A DNA stretch of 64,000 nt from Ricordea florida. Taxonomy: Eukaryota > Cnidaria > Anthozoa > Corallimorpharia > Ricordeidae. Where the stretch lies: contig OX453287.1 in NCBI GenBank assembly GCA_949710005.1, positions 8,131,386 through 8,195,385 on the forward strand, written 5' to 3'. Position 1 is the first letter of the stretch. Every line of letters starts with the position of its first letter. The notes beneath the pieces are model-generated. The model was not told the DNA's origin. It saw only the letters and a list, made by a program, of their open reading frames with translations, and did not search any database. The position numbers were made by a program, and so were the translations under genes. This document shows, one piece after another, positions 21,501-32,825 of the stretch.

Positions 21501-23383
21501 CATGGTTACCGTGTGAAGTAGAGGCATTGTCCATAGCAGCAGCCACTAAACATTTCAGCCCCTTCATCGTTCAATCAAGCAAGAACACTTGTATCCTCAC
21601 CGACAGCAAGCCATGTGTACAAGCCTTCGAAAAACTCTGCCGAGGCGAGTTCTCGGCCAGCCCTCGCGTGTCTACGTTCCTTTCAGTTGTAAGCCGTTAT
21701 CAAGCCTCCGTCCGGCATGTTGCAGGTTCAGCCATCTTACCTTCCGACTTTGCAAGTCGCAATGCCCCACCATGCGAAGACGAGTCATGTCAGATCTGCT
21801 CCTTTGTCAACGCCACCAGAGAATCAGTCGTTCGGTTGACGTGTATCCAAGACGTCATCGATGGCAAGGTTCGCCTACCCTTTACGAGCCGCTCTGCGTG
21901 GTTGTCTGTACAGACCGAGTGTCCTGATATGCGCCGTACCCACGCCCACCTCACCCAGGGTACTCGTCCGTCCAAAAAGCTCAACAACATCAAGGACGTC
22001 AAACGTTACCTTAATGTCGCCACTATTGCGTCTGATGGTCTACTCGTCGTCAAGCGAGACACGCCCTTGGCACCAACCCGAGAATGCATAATTGTCCCCC
22101 GTCAGGCCATCGACGGATTACTTACAGCCCTCCATATCCAACTTCACCATCCCACCAGTCACCAGCTCAAAATGGTTGCCAAACGTTATTTATTTGCTTT
22201 GGACATGGATAAGGCCGTTGATCGCATAACCAGCGGATGTCACACGTGCGCTGCCCTAAAGCAGTCTCCTTGTGCACGTATCGAACAGTCAACCTCGCCT
22301 CCACCTGACGCAGTTGGTCAGTCATTTGCTGCAGATGTCATAAAGAGATCACGTCAGTTGATACTCGTACTCCGTGAGTCTGTGACCTCATATACAGCCA
22401 CACTTCTCCTTCAAGACGAACGCCACACATCCTTACGTGATGCCCTCATCCAGCTATGTATCCAGCTACGTCCGCTTGATGGCCCACCCGCCATCATACG
22501 AACTGACCCAGCCCCTGGGTTCAAAGCACTTGTCAATGACACACTCCTACACCAGTATAGGATCACACTAGAGTTGGGTCACGCGAAGAATCCTAACAAG
22601 AACCCAGTCGCCGAGAAGGCCATCCAAGAGTTAGAGTATGAGCTACTACGCCAAGATCCACTAGGAGGAAAGGTAACAGATCTAATCCTTGCCGTAGCAA
22701 CAGCATCTCTTAACTCTCGCATACGTGCACGCGGCTTGTCTTCCCGAGAAATGTGGACACAGCGAGATCAGTTCTCCAACGAACAGATACCCCTCAACGA
22801 CCAAAACCTACTGACCGCTCAGCTCCAACATCGTTTGAAGAACCACTCGTCTAGTGAGCGTTCCAAGGCCCCAGCAAGTCTGCCCAGAGCTGTTCCTTCC
22901 ATCACTGTTGGCGACTTAATCTATCTCCACTCCGATCGAAACAAGTCCCGCGCCAGAGATCGATACCTAGTCGTATCCATGGATCCCCCGTTCTGTAACA
23001 TCAAAAAGTTTGTCGGTACGCAACTACGCAATTCATCGTACCGAGTGAAAATCTCTGATTGCTTCAAAGTCCCCGCTGATACGCCTTGCCCCCAAGACGT
23101 CTCAAGACGTACCAGCTCAGTTGATCCAAGTGACGACGATTCCTTCCATTCCAATCAGCCACCAACACCACCACCAATCCCGGACGTAATCTCCACTCCC
23201 GGTCTCCAGCCTATGCAAGCCGAAGCGCACGACATTCCGTCAGCAGCTGCCCCATCCCCAACTGACGAAAGTGAAGACGCTGATGATGACACAACCCCAC
23301 CAGAACCCCCAACAGACCTTCGGAGATCCACGCGCGTGAAACGCGCCCCTGCACACTTAGCAGACTATGTTACTGACTTTTAA
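18506..23383 (+). CDS. Gag-pol polyprotein of the LTR retrotransposon
   Basis: 1625 codons with no frameshift between gag and pol. Gag is followed by a zinc-knuckle-like CPLC...H...C cluster from about residue 273. The aspartic protease has DSGAT at 367. RT has the first catalytic Asp at 747 (KTDLTSAF) and the box IADDLY with Asp813/814, that is A-D-D where most families have Y-x-D-D. RNase H shows Asp963 and Glu1006. Integrase has an HHCC zinc domain (His1214 to the C-x2-C starting at 1245) and a DDE triad at 1277, 1334 and 1370 with the canonical 35-residue D-E spacing. A basic C-terminal region precedes the stop. All key residues are present. The ATG at 18506 is the first in this frame and has a purine at -3. 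Confidence 0.95.
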   Translation: MASTHRAPKQWCLTKTETINSFENWKQNLLYTLSLDNNFAPFLAEGCTWHKKSKAQPLRGFQSDGESVPLACRRTAQQKANFLELMLGQIANYCPIISRSSLVKNSTSLEFIWQTIRQHFGFQVTGAHFIDFSDIHLEPNERPEDLYQRLMAFVEDSLLRTNGLTHHGEAMPEDEELSPTLENLVVLTWLKLIHPHLPRLVKQRYGTELRSRTVASIKPEISQALDSLLDEIHAVNDAQVLRSAVTTELRRNPQRGRATNKTTHKPPRQEKICPLCKQAGRPEIRHFLSQCEFLPDNDKRYMVKARQIVDILDEDQVEDNEREPCPPSLHTYDEQVDARAVAFRVQTRQSPYLDVFHGHHTSRITIDSGATGNMMRQATAMRLGVQVVPSSQSVHQADGSSTLKVVGETRTSFTRDKQSFRFEGLVVENLDVEVLAGTPFMETNDIAVRPAKREVIIGDGSCYPYGSSQNQRENPTARYAFLLRSPPQAQTIWPGEFLEIELPEDAPPDCEYAIEPRTDAPSFKRLAPSQIWPQPSIVSSVARRIRIPNLTSEPLALKRNEHFCQANLTFHPKESLEHTQLIQPTQVTPIAKNHSSAVQVDPDNLLSPQVQAEFHSVLQEYDSVFDPNFKGYNGAAGPFHAKVNMGPVEPPQRKGRLPQYDRGKLVELQEKFDQLEALGVFETPEDAGVTVEYLNPSFLVKKPNGDYRLVTAFADVGRYSKPQPSLLPDVDTTLRHIAQWKHLIKTDLTSAFYQIPLAKKSMKYCGVATPFKGVRVYKRSAMGMPGSETALEELMCRVLGTLLQDGSTVKIADDLYCGGNTPQELLSNWKRLLQALHRCDLRLSPTKTVINPKETTILGWIWSNGTLKASPHRVNTLASCPPPDTVCQMRSFVGAYKVLSRVIPQCSTYLAPLDHITAGRQSQESISWTDELRTAFQKAQHAIQSPRCITLPRPDDQLWIVTDGAVRNPGIGATLYITREGKQLLAGFFSAKLRGSQTTWLPCEVEALSIAAATKHFSPFIVQSSKNTCILTDSKPCVQAFEKLCRGEFSASPRVSTFLSVVSRYQASVRHVAGSAILPSDFASRNAPPCEDESCQICSFVNATRESVVRLTCIQDVIDGKVRLPFTSRSAWLSVQTECPDMRRTHAHLTQGTRPSKKLNNIKDVKRYLNVATIASDGLLVVKRDTPLAPTRECIIVPRQAIDGLLTALHIQLHHPTSHQLKMVAKRYLFALDMDKAVDRITSGCHTCAALKQSPCARIEQSTSPPPDAVGQSFAADVIKRSRQLILVLRESVTSYTATLLLQDERHTSLRDALIQLCIQLRPLDGPPAIIRTDPAPGFKALVNDTLLHQYRITLELGHAKNPNKNPVAEKAIQELEYELLRQDPLGGKVTDLILAVATASLNSRIRARGLSSREMWTQRDQFSNEQIPLNDQNLLTAQLQHRLKNHSSSERSKAPASLPRAVPSITVGDLIYLHSDRNKSRARDRYLVVSMDPPFCNIKKFVGTQLRNSSYRVKISDCFKVPADTPCPQDVSRRTSSVDPSDDDSFHSNQPPTPPPIPDVISTPGLQPMQAEAHDIPSAAAPSPTDESEDADDDTTPPEPPTDLRRSTRVKRAPAHLADYVTDF

Positions 23384-23436
23384 TACCATAACGTTATATA
23401 GTTTTTTTCCCTATCCCTGGTTACCCTCCACGTTGT

Positions 23437-23456
23437 AAGAAACTAAGAAAGAGAAG
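23437..23456 (+). promoter_or_regulatory. Polypurine tract
   Basis: AAGAAACTAAGAAAGAGAAG is mostly purine and ends three bases before the 3' LTR, as expected for the plus-strand primer. Confidence 0.7.
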
Positions 23457-23459
23457 TCA

Positions 23460-23622
23460 CGCCAGTACCGGTCAGCGGTACATATTGTTAGTCATGTGAC
23501 CGACCCCGGGTCGGCCATCTTGTTTTTCTAGTTTTACTCTTGTCTAGTTGTTGTTCCCCGAGTAAAGTCGTTTTGTTCAGTGTTCGCTTGTGCCTTGGTT
23601 GTTCCTTTATCCTTAACTGGCG
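23460..23622 (+). repeat. 3' LTR
   Basis: Identical to the 5' LTR over all 163 bases that I compared by eye. Followed by CTTAAGTG; the 5' LTR is preceded by CACTCTT. Confidence 0.93.
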
Positions 23623-24394
23623 CTTAAGTGATCGCTCGTAAATTTGTCTCTCCAAATATTCACTCTTAAATTTTCGCCCATAAACTAGTGCATCGTAAAG
23701 GATGGGGAACAAAAAGCTATAATCTTTCACTTGATTGTCCTCCATCCCTCGTGCTTTTCAAAATGGCGGATAAGATTTCAATGAGCCAGCGAGCAAAAGA
23801 AACGAGCCAGCGATATATCCCTAACAATGTAACGTTGAAAAAACGACAGAAACCGTCTGCATTCTTTAACCGGTGCCAGCCTTCGGCTGGGCCCCGGTAA
23901 TAAAAAAGGCCTTGTGTGTGGGCAAGGTAGTCTGCAATGGTTGGATGTTTTTACCGGAATACGTGACATTTGATACAGTGTTTTATACGTAAAGACGATT
24001 TCTACACCTTATTTCAGATGTATTCGATTTCTGTCCAAGAACTACTTAACATTTTCTTTAACATGTGACGCATTGGGGAAAGCTGAAATTCCAATCATTT
24101 TATCGACAACGGTACGTTTAATAAAACAGCTAGAAAAACAAAGGTAATGCGTCTGATTTCAAGTTCCAACGGCTTGTGTACAAATTGACTTCATTGGCAT
24201 TAAAGTGAACGGTCCATAGAGCTAAGAGGTCCGACGCAAAAGAGATTCGGAAGGCTAATCCAGCACCTGTTTCAAGAATAACGTTAGAAAGCTACCCTAT
24301 TCCTGGCCTTAATGGCCAAAATCCGTACCCAAATCAGAGCTGCCAAAAGTTGCAAGACTCCTTGAGAAACTGCTTCGGAGTGGTCCGTTCTCTG
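23623..24394. other. Flank of LTR element, no gene supported
   Basis: A short frame from an ATG at 23763 (MADKISMSQRAKETSQRY) has a good start context and could be a first exon, but no donor or continuation is convincing. No repeats were recognised beyond a GCCGAAGGCT-like word near 23880. Confidence 0.25.
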
Positions 24395-24835
24395 CCCGGG
24401 GGGGGGGGGTACTCCCTTTCAGGAGCCTAATGGGGATGTGCCGCTGGATGGGATCGCATTTTCACAACTGCAGTGACTATAATGGGTCGCATTTTCAATA
24501 GAGTTACTAGAATGGGTTCGCAAATTTTCGAATTTTGGGGGTAAATAGGGAATCAAAATGGGAAGATTCTCGGTTAAAAAGATCAGAAAGTTGTTTATTA
24601 AATTTAACAATAAGCTTGCATTGACCGCATTACATTCCCTTCTTGAAACCAAGGTAACAAGGTAGATGCATAAATAGAAAGTGACTAAGTTGGGATCGCA
24701 AAAATTACATTTTCCAAAAAGTGACTAAGATGGGGTCTATAATTGGCCAAAAAATAGACTAAAATGGGGTGGGGGCTCTGAGAGGCCAGCGGCACATACC
24801 CAGCAAACATTAACCCAAGTACCCCCTCCCCGGGG
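24395..24835. mobile_element. CCCGGGGGGG-ended MITE, copy 1
   Basis: Ends are CCCGGGGGGGGGGGTACTCC and AAGTACCCCCTCCCCGGG. Inside, GGGGATGTGCCGCTGG at the left faces CCAGCGGCACATACCC at the right. The middle holds repeats of the type GACTAAAATGGG. Further copies at 25829-26227 and 60323-60735. Confidence 0.75.
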
Positions 24836-25509
24836 TTCTCTGCAAACACGCTGGACCAGGGTTGGATTTTCTACCTGCAGTGAATTTATAATTTGTTCGT
24901 TGACACTTCCTTTAAGCTTAGGTTGGCAAACAACTTCACTTAAAAATGATTTTTAGATCTGTAGTTAAACATCGTGAGTCAAATTGTGAATTATTGTTTT
25001 TTGTAGTTCTTTTTATGTTTTACCAAGAGAAAATGAGGTACATTCCTCATTTTCACTTGATTTTACTTAGTTTAGTTCCATTGCCACATTGACTGTTAAG
25101 TGCAGCATGCAATAGTTTGCATTTTGACAAATATCAGACCGTACATAACTTGGAAAGTTTTTATTCTTTGAAAACGCGAAAACACACTTTGCCATCATCA
25201 TTAATTCAATCTCATCCCCCACACGGGAAGGGTTCGGTTCGGTTCGGAATGAGTTTTGACCAATCATGAACTGTAATGCTAACTCATAAGTCCACTCCAT
25301 TGTTGGACAACACTAATATTCCAGATGGAATTCTGGTTAGTTCGCCGTTGCGTCTGTGTTTTTCCCGAGTTTCGTTGTGATTCATAACTTCCAGTGTAGA
25401 TAACCACGGAAGCACCGGCCATTGTTATCAACACACGGGCAATTAGACTGGTATTCTTTTATTTCCCAACCTACCCTTTCTTGAACGCTGTTTTAGCATT
25501 AGTAATCAG
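24836..25509. other. Intergenic, nothing recognised
   Basis: AT-rich unique sequence. Frames are short and without family resemblance. Confidence 0.3.
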
Positions 25510-26101
25510 CTAGATAGATAGATACTTCATTCAAATATACTTTGCAGCCACTGAAAGGGCTGAATTGTGTATAAAAGGCATATTTAGGGCAATAGATCGG
25601 CGGTAGAAGTTTACGCAAACGGTGCGTCTCATCATCTATGATGGTGTCAAAAAGAGATTTTTACAAAGACGTTTATCATGGTTCACTAAAGACTCCATAA
25701 TAAGTGACACTAAAGCATTCCCATAACTAAGATTAGGGCATATAATAGATGGAGCCCTCTTCTGAATACGCTCTATATCTTCAACTAGATACATTGGCAA
25801 AACGAGTGAAAAACGGGTACTGCATAATCCCGGTGGGGGGGTACTTTAGGAATTTCTGGGTGGGGATGTGCCGCTGGAACCCTGGAACCCTTAGCCTATA
25901 CCAGAGCTGGTTCAGCTGAATTTTGCTACCCTATACTAGAGTAAACCCCCCTATTCTAGAGTAGCTGTTTTCCACTAGCACAGTCTAGCCAAAACAAAAC
26001 CTTATACCACAATCGTTTCTCTCTCCAAAAATTATGTATTTATACCAGTTCAGTTTTTTTTTAATTCTCAACCAACTGGTCAGTTTCGTGAAAAATGATA
26101 C

Positions 26102-26144
<43 letters not shown>

Positions 26145-26185
26145 CAGTAAACTGCTTGAAAACCATACCCTTCACATCGGCACAA

Positions 26186-26222
<37 letters not shown>

Positions 26223-26950
26223 GGGGGCATAATCACACACAGATCTAGACCTAATGCAACTAGAATAAAATGTAACTAGATCCGTTTTTGGAACATTTGC
26301 ACAGTTAAGCTGAATAAGAAAATACAACAGTTTGGATGCTTTTTTGACATCATCGGTCTCATCCGTGTTCTACAACAGATTAATGGAAATGGTTGCATCA
26401 AGTAACTTTGCATTCTCTACGTACAATCTCCAGCTCTTGACCATAAACAACCTAAGGTGACAAGTGAGGTTTGTTCTTATCGAACGATATACGTATCTCC
26501 TTGCATTTATCTGTGCTAAGCTGAAACCTGTTGCCTCGACCATTCCTCAACGTGGTCTACTATGGCTTGAGTGTTACTATAAACTTGACCCTTTTCAAGG
26601 ACTTCTAACACAGTCGTGTCGACGACATATTTCCACCTAAGTGCGTTATGAACAGCTAAATCGTTAATGATAATTATAAATAACCAAGGACCAAGTTTAG
26701 TGCCCTGAGGGACCCCAGAGGGGACTTAGCCCCACTCTGAAAGCACCGATCCGAGAATTTGATTCTCTGATAACGGTTTGTGAGAAAAAATCCATTATCC
26801 AATTAATTACACTTGGCGGTAGATCTAGGTATCTAAATTTACTTATCAAAATACTATGATAGATTAAATCGAACGCCTTTCTATAAGCAAAGACAATTAT
26901 CCTGATGGTTGAATCATTGCCCGTCAGTACACTTGGTCCAGTTGTGGAGC
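25510..26950 (-). pseudogene. Dead LINE, minus strand, interrupted by a MITE
   Basis: Fragments in LINE order on the minus strand: SILISKFRYLDLPPSVINW (about 26800-26860), GVPQGTKLGPWLF-like sequence with stops (about 26680-26720), YVVDTTV in place of the catalytic box (about 26610), then EDIERIQKRA, NLSYGNALVSLIMESL and DDETHRLRKLLPPIYCPK near the 3' end (25560-25790). Frame disruptions are many. The CCCGG-ended MITE at 25829-26227 lies inside it. Confidence 0.65.
25829..26227. mobile_element. CCCGGGGGGG-ended MITE, copy 2
   Basis: CCCGGTGGGGGGGTACTTTA at the left and GGCAGTACCCCCCCCCCCCC GGGGG at the right, with GGGGATGTGCCGCTGG internally, as in copy 1. The middle has repeats of the type ATACCCTATNCTA. 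Inserted in the LINE above. Confidence 0.75.
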
Positions 26951-27017
26951 ATCTCCAGCAGTGCCAAATTAAAGTGGTGGAGGATTTGAGGATTGCGCCA
27001 TATTGACTGTCATATTG

Positions 27018-27955
27018 ACAGCAGCTTAAACGAGAGTATTGCATTAAATATTTGGGACTTATGATCGATTCAAACTTAAGTTGGAAAAAGCAAGTTGAAT
27101 GTGTTCTGAAAAAGGTTAGAAGAGGAATTGGCATCCTGAGCAAAATTCGTAATTATATCACTAAACACATTCTTAAATGCTGACATTATGCACTTAATTA
27201 TCCCAATCAAACTTATGGGTTAATTGCTTGGGGTAATACCTACACTACCCTTCATCCAATCTACATACTGCAAAAAAAAGGGCTGTTCGAGTTATTACTT
27301 TTTCAAGCTTTGATCATCATTCTAGCCCTTTGTTTAGGTTACTAGGCATAATTATGTTACCTGATCTTGTAAAATACCACATTGCAGTTTTTATGTATAA
27401 ATATCGTAATAAATTACTACCATCTGTTTTCAATTCCTTCTTTACTAAAGTAGATCATATTCATAGTTACAAACAAGGCAGTCTTCTAAATTATCGTATT
27501 ATCTTCCTAAAGTAAGAACAAACTATGGAAAATTCAATATTCGTTTCCAAGCTAGGCTCTTAAGGACATGGAATTCTATAGACGAAGATTTCAAATGTTC
27601 CTCACTATCCTCATTTAAATCCAATCTGAAAGAGCATCTAACTAATAACTATTAATGAATTTCCCCACTTATTTCAACAAATACTGTTTTTTTTTAGTGT
27701 GGTTATTCATAGGATAATACAGTCGTAGAATTTATTTAATGTTTGTCTCCTTATTTTCATTTATTGTATTTAACGTTTTTGTGTGTTTACTTTAGTTAGC
27801 TACCAACCAAAAATTGTAATAATGTAATTAACTGGCAACTTTGCATTTTTAACTATTTCAGGTTATTTCAGGTTGTTAGTTACCCTTATTTTAACTTAAT
27901 TATTATACTATGTAATTTCATTTGTATAAAAAAATAGGGGACAAATAAAGTTGTT
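27018..27955 (+). pseudogene. Dead LINE 3' part, plus strand
   Basis: The frame starts KYLGLMIDSNLSWKKQVE and continues LKKVRRGIGILSKIRNYI, the region after the RT domain. It then breaks, with DLVKYHIAVFMYKYRNKLLP and TWNSIDEDFKCSSLSSFKSN further on. An AATAAA signal is at 27944-27949. Opposite in orientation to, and abutting, the LINE at 25510-26950. Confidence 0.7.
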
Positions 27956-28237
27956 GTCTTAATGACGGTTCTACTTGACAGTGAAATGATTTTAATACGG
28001 GATTGACAGTGCGTTGATAACAGTTTTTGATCAGTGGGATACAAGCTTCGTAAGTTAAATATAAAACATAAAGGCCATTATCATACACATGCATCCCTCG
28101 AAGTGACACTGAATGTATTCACACATGAATGCGTGGGACTGGCACGAGTGATAACTTGTAACAACCATTCAAAATATTTGAATGTATGAATATCTGCTCC
28201 AAGTTCGGCTTGTCGAGCACTCTAAAAATACTTCGTT

Positions 28238-29431
28238 ATGGAAAAATTCAACATCAACTACTCAACCAAGAATATTCCTCTACCATCACGTGACGACTAC
28301 CTTCAGCGACTCATCGTCGAGAAAGTAGAGTTCCTTCGCAGAATGCGCTGGAAAGCCCCCTTTTTCCGTAACCCCGACACAAGTTCGACTCCCAAGGAAA
28401 ACTATGGCTTCAAATCCACTAAGAACCCTCCTCCGATCGAAGAACTAAAAGATTTCGAAGACGACATGCTTAAAATGATCAAGACAGTAAAATTCAAGCA
28501 AGTAAATAACCACTTGTTTAACAAGGTAAAAGAAGAGGCAGAACTAATCAGAAACGAACCCAAGCTAGGAATCGCCGCCGACAAAACTACAAACTTCTAT
28601 AAACAAGACGATCTAAGATCGTAAGTCGGGCAACAGGGAGACATTCGCTATTTTCAGTTCGCAGAACGACCCGTTTCGAAATATACGCTCATTACACACG
28701 CCATGTTTTAGAGTGGATCTACCGCGAACGGTGTGTGGGTCTGTATATATGTTTGAGCGTAGAAAAGGTGACACCATTTGTTTTCGACATATTCGCCATC
28801 GACTTCCTGGAAAGGTTGCGCCCGTATTACGTGTCTGCGGTATTCGCCATTGCACGTGACTGCGATTTGCGATGAAACTCGAGGGTAAACCTATAGTCGG
28901 TTGCCCGACTAACTAGAGCCATCAATATACAACGATCTACTAGAAAAGAACATAAGAAAATCATACAGGAAAGCATAACCTGAGACCACACGCGCCATCC
29001 ATAAAGAAAACAACGAAATCGCAACGAAGCTGGGAATGGACGACAGAGTGGACGCCACAGCTGAAATAGACGCCTTCATAACACTTTCACAAGCCTAACT
29101 TCGCTAACAAACCGACCTGCAGACTTATCAACCCGACGAAATCCGAAATAGGCAAAGTCAGCAAAACGATCCTCGACCGCGTCAACAGTAACATCGCGAG
29201 AAAATGCAACTTTAACCAATGGAAAAACACTACATCCGTAATTGACTGGTTTAAAGCCATCAAAAACAAACACCACTTCAGCTTCATCTGCTTCGACATT
29301 GAAGAATTCTACCCGTCAGGCATAACGCATCCTGTCATCACACTCGCCATTATAACAGGTCAAGCAAAAGATGTAACCTCTGCCTCAAAGAAATATTCTT
29401 GATCATCTGCCGACTCGAACTATCCACGCTA
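28238..29431 (+). pseudogene. Penelope-like or related reverse transcriptase remnant
   Basis: An ATG at 28238 opens 128 codons (SRDDYLQRLIVEKVEFLRRM, NPPPIEELKDFEDDMLKM, IAADKTTNFYKQDD) before a stop at the edge of an inserted MITE. The frame resumes after it: [69 protein letters not shown], and a late piece LSTLNKR interrupted by another MITE. I know this protein as abundant in cnidarian genomes and RT-like; the Penelope assignment is tentative. The rest of the RT domain is deleted after FYPS. Confidence 0.6.
28624..28910. mobile_element. AGTCGGGCAAC-ended MITE inside the RT remnant
   Basis: An 11-bp perfect inverted repeat, AGTCGGGCAAC ... GTTGCCCGACT, bounds 287 bp and interrupts the RT-like frame, with coding similarity resuming on both sides. 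Confidence 0.7.
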
Positions 29432-29439
29432 AACAAACG

Positions 29440-29592
29440 GGCAAGATTTCCGCACAGGTCCCTACTTCATTATGCATGCAGAAGACAAATTGTTTAGGGT
29501 AATGCACATGTAGACATTTCTTGTTATTGCAGAATGAAACAGTATGGCTACAGCATGCATAATGAAGTAGGGACCTGTGCGGAAATCATTCC
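29440..29592. mobile_element. hAT-type MITE, copy 1
   Basis: 153 bp with terminal repeat GGCAAGATTTCCGCACAGGT / CTGTGCGGAAATCATTCC, extending inward over TCCCTACTTCATTATGCATG. Flanked by an exact 8-bp direct repeat AACAAACG (29432-29439, 29593-29600). An 8-bp duplication is the hAT hallmark. It sits inside the RT remnant: the coding text LNKR / NELV continues across the site. Confidence 0.92.
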
Positions 29593-29639
29593 AACAAACG
29601 TAATGAGCTTGTCTTCTTGCCGCCACAGAAACAAAATTC

Positions 29640-29792
29640 GGTAAGATTTCCGCACAGGTCCCTACTTCATTATGCATGCTGAAGCTGTCTTGTCTGGTGT
29701 AATGCACGTACAAACATTTCCTGTGTTCGAAGAACAAAATAGTATAGTTACAGAGTGCATAATGAAGTAGGGACCTGTGCGGAAATCTTACC
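29640..29792. mobile_element. hAT-type MITE, copy 2
   Basis: Same family and same 153-bp length, with terminal repeat GGTAAGATTTCCGCACAGGT. The flanking octamers are CAAAATTC and CAAAACCC, which match at the first five positions only, so the duplication has decayed or the copy was rearranged. Confidence 0.88.
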
Positions 29793-29821
29793 CAAAACCC
29801 TCTTATGCAATACCTGAAATT

Positions 29822-29964
29822 GGCAAGATTTCCTCACCGGTCCCTACTTCATTATGCATGCACCAGATGAATTGTTCACATGTAAACATTTTTTGTTATT
29901 GCAGAATGAAACAATATGGCTACAGCATGCATAATAAAGTAGGGACCTGTGCAGAAATCATTCC
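29822..29964. mobile_element. hAT-type MITE, copy 3
   Basis: 143 bp, more diverged (TTTCCTCACCGG in the left end), with an exact 8-bp flanking duplication CTGAAATT (29814-29821, 29965-29972). Confidence 0.92.
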
Positions 29965-29972
29965 CTGAAATT

Positions 29973-31011
29973 TGGGAAAGGTCTCATGTATGGCTGTGGC
30001 TGGCAAGGGAGAGTTGTATTAATTGCATTCCAATACAAATAAATGCTTCAAAGACCGACAGGCACGGGCCAACTGGTACTAACTCAGGTTATTATGGTAT
30101 GTTACTGTTGACCCTTTAAGCCCAAAGAGTGACTTAAGAGATTTTACTCTGGCCAACGCTAGACTGTTTAACTCGTCACTGAGAGACCCTTTTTAAATGG
30201 AGAGTTAAGCCTGGATTAGTTGTAATCAAGGACTAAATGTAAGGAGATAGTGACTGTTTACTCTGAATAAGCACTAATCAAGGGTTAAACAGTAAATGTT
30301 AGTTAATATTTATTAGTATCACCCAACTAGTGGACTAATGAAAATGCCACAATCTGATTGGCTACGCTACTAGAGGTCTATTAGTAATAGTCCTCATGTA
30401 GCGAAATTCATGGCGCTTTCTTTTGTTTTATTCCCAAAAAAATCTTTCTTCAACTTGCACTTGCTAACTTTATCATTGCTTTTTCTGTCCGACTAGTTGG
30501 GTGATACTAAAACAATTAGACCCTTCGCCCTCAAGGGCTACGGGTCTTTAAATATCAAATAAGTTTAAATCAAGGATTACCTGTTGAAAGTTAGCTACTG
30601 CTAAACCCTGGGTAAAGGATGCAATTACATCACAAACATACGGCTCGCAATGATAGGGAGTAGGTCAAAACTCACTTTTCTGTGCACGTTTAACACATAC
30701 AACCTTAACTGTTAATGTTTTCAAGGTCTCACTTTTTTTTTATCAAGAGTGTTATTTCCCTTGTTAACTCAGAACGAGTACACATGTAAGAGGTATCAAG
30801 ACACATCAAGTACAAACAAACTGAATTACTGGTCAGCCATCTTATAGCCGTCTATAAACAATTGGCATCACCAAGTACAGTTGTAACCTTCTAAGCAATC
30901 CTGATGTTGCATTTGTTTTGTTAATGACAGCAAGATAGTTTAAGAGGGTTTCCTCACATGGTGGTTTGCCATAGAGAGTACAAGCACTGCAGCCCTCAGA
31001 ACAATGATTTG
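29973..31011. other. Spacer between the MITE cluster and CCT7
   Basis: Holds a diverged inverted copy of the TTAACCCTTT hairpin family (about 30106-30205: GAGTGACTTAAGAGATTTTACTCTG) and the MITE listed next. No gene seen. Confidence 0.5.
30313..30510. mobile_element. TTAGTATCACCCAACTAGT-ended MITE
   Basis: A 198-bp element with terminal inverted repeats TTAGTATCACCCAACTAGTG and ACTAGTTGGGTGATACTAA. Contains TCTGATTGGCTACGC at about 30353, an inverted CCAATCAG word. Confidence 0.75.
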
Positions 31012-31017
31012 TTTATT
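31012..31017 (-). terminator. CCT7 polyadenylation signal
   Basis: AATAAA on the minus strand, 54 bp past the CCT7 stop codon. A normal distance, so a good candidate. Confidence 0.5.
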
Positions 31018-31070
31018 AATACTAGATCTCACATCAAAGCACAAAAAGTGAAAGTTCACTGGCTGTTTTT

Positions 31071-31291
31071 TCATCGTGGTCTACCCCGTCCTCTTCCCAT
31101 TCTTGATGGATCAGGCCCGTCTGATGCCGACTTAGGATTTTTCACTGTCTCGTCCACAGACAGAATAAGACAGGCAGCTTCAGTAGCAGCTGTGATGGCA
31201 TTGATTTTCACCACAGCTGGCTCCCACACACAGGCCTCAAAGTTATCTGCAATATCTTCATTGTTGATATCCACACCAAACCACATACCAT
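31071..31291 (-). CDS. CCT7: CCT7 exon 10 (residues 471-543)
   Basis: Acceptor TTGTAG. Encodes [20 protein letters not shown] and a glycine/arginine tail ending RGRGRPR before the stop. Confidence 0.97.
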
Positions 31292-32794
31292 CTACAATAA
31301 GACAAAGCCATGTCACACAATTCCAGGGTCCGAAAAAGACAAGAGATAGCAACAATATTGAGAGGGATCCAAAAACAGGGAGGAGATTGCCATGGAAGAG
31401 TTGGCATTCCATGGGCAGATTAAGCGAAGAGGGGTACAGTGTAAGGGAGTCATCCCCTCTTCTCTCAAGCTTCTAAATAGGCTTTTGTAACCAACTTACT
31501 ACCTTCAGTTGTATTGTGGGCTACTGAGTTAACACAGAGAAAAGTAGTTATTTGATCATCTGGATGGAAGTAGTTCTGAAAAAAAAACAAACAAACAAAC
31601 AAACAAAAAAAAAAATGAAAAAAAAACAAGGAAAAAACCAAAAAGACAAAAAAAAAGAAAAAAAAAACAAGAAAAAAAAGAAAAGAAAAATTGTTGATCA
31701 CTTTGACAGATGTTTTTGACAACCTGAGCGAAGTAATCATCTGAGTCAAGTGATCTGCATGTTGACAGATGGCAGTATCTAATTCAACATCACTCACCAT
31801 CATCAACGACAGTGCATTTCATAACTATTTACACCCAGATGATTCAACTCCACAAACAGCTACTGAGACTTCTGGGTTCACAACATTTATAGTTTTGCAA
31901 AGAAGAGTACATATATTTGTTACTCATATCAGCCATGCTGTGAATTTTACCGCTGCCTTACATGCTGCATGCGACTGCAAGAAATCTACTGAAAGTGAAA
32001 CCAGAGTTTTCACAGCCAAGAAACGAGGTTTTGATTATCTTAGGGTGTGAACAACAAAAACCCCACAAGAAATAATTATGCGCAGGATATGACTAAGAGA
32101 TCCTGTGCTAGCAAATGTGCAATGCTTTTGGGGCTGCCCACAAGTTTAAAAAAATTATAAAAAAAACAATATAAAAATAACTAAAATTAAAATAATTAAA
32201 ATTAAAAAAAATAAAATAAATTATAACAATTTTCAAAGTAACACACGCAATTCTTAACTAAATTTTGTACAAGATGTGACTTATATCTGGACTTAAACGG
32301 TACAAGTACATGTAGGCTTGGCTGCAACAGAAAAATTAATTTGAAACTGATAATATTACTAACTTTGAAAGTGTTTTTGTCTCAGTTTGTTCAGGATATT
32401 TGTTGCATCAAAGCCAGCATTGTCACACAGCTGTCTGGGGATGATTTCAAATGCCCTGGCCATCGCACCAATCAGCAGTTGTTCCTTTCCAGCAATTGAC
32501 CTTGAATAATCCCTAAGAGATTTGCTAAGTTCCATTTCAATAGCTCCTCCCCCAGCCACGACAGCATCATTCTTAATCGCTCGTCTTACAATCATAATGG
32601 CATCATGAAGAGATCTCTCTGTTTCCTCTATGAACTGCTCAGCACCCCCACGCATGATAATAGTACACGTCTTAGCTTCTGGACAACCAGTGAAAATATT
32701 ATATCTGACGGCACAAAGGATTACCAGGGTCTTTAATTAAGAAATAGAAAACATGTACCATGTTTCTATCGAGTTATAGAAACACGAGTGGAAG

Positions 32795-32825
<31 letters not shown>

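Larger units (their letters stand above)
18223..23622 (+). mobile_element. Complete Ty3/gypsy-like LTR retrotransposon
   Basis: A 5,400-bp element bounded by two identical 163-bp LTRs, with primer-binding site, one uninterrupted gag-pol frame and a polypurine tract. Domain order gag, protease, RT, RNase H, integrase places it in the Ty3/gypsy class; Bel/Pao shares this order, but the RT context fits gypsy better. Identical LTRs and an intact frame imply recent insertion. No env-like frame follows integrase. A convincing 4-6-bp target duplication is missing: only CTT is shared by the flanks. Confidence 0.93.

Noticed and set aside
31465-31806. Phenylalanine-rich minus-strand frame
   Set aside because: Translation of the poly-A tract in CCT7 intron 9.
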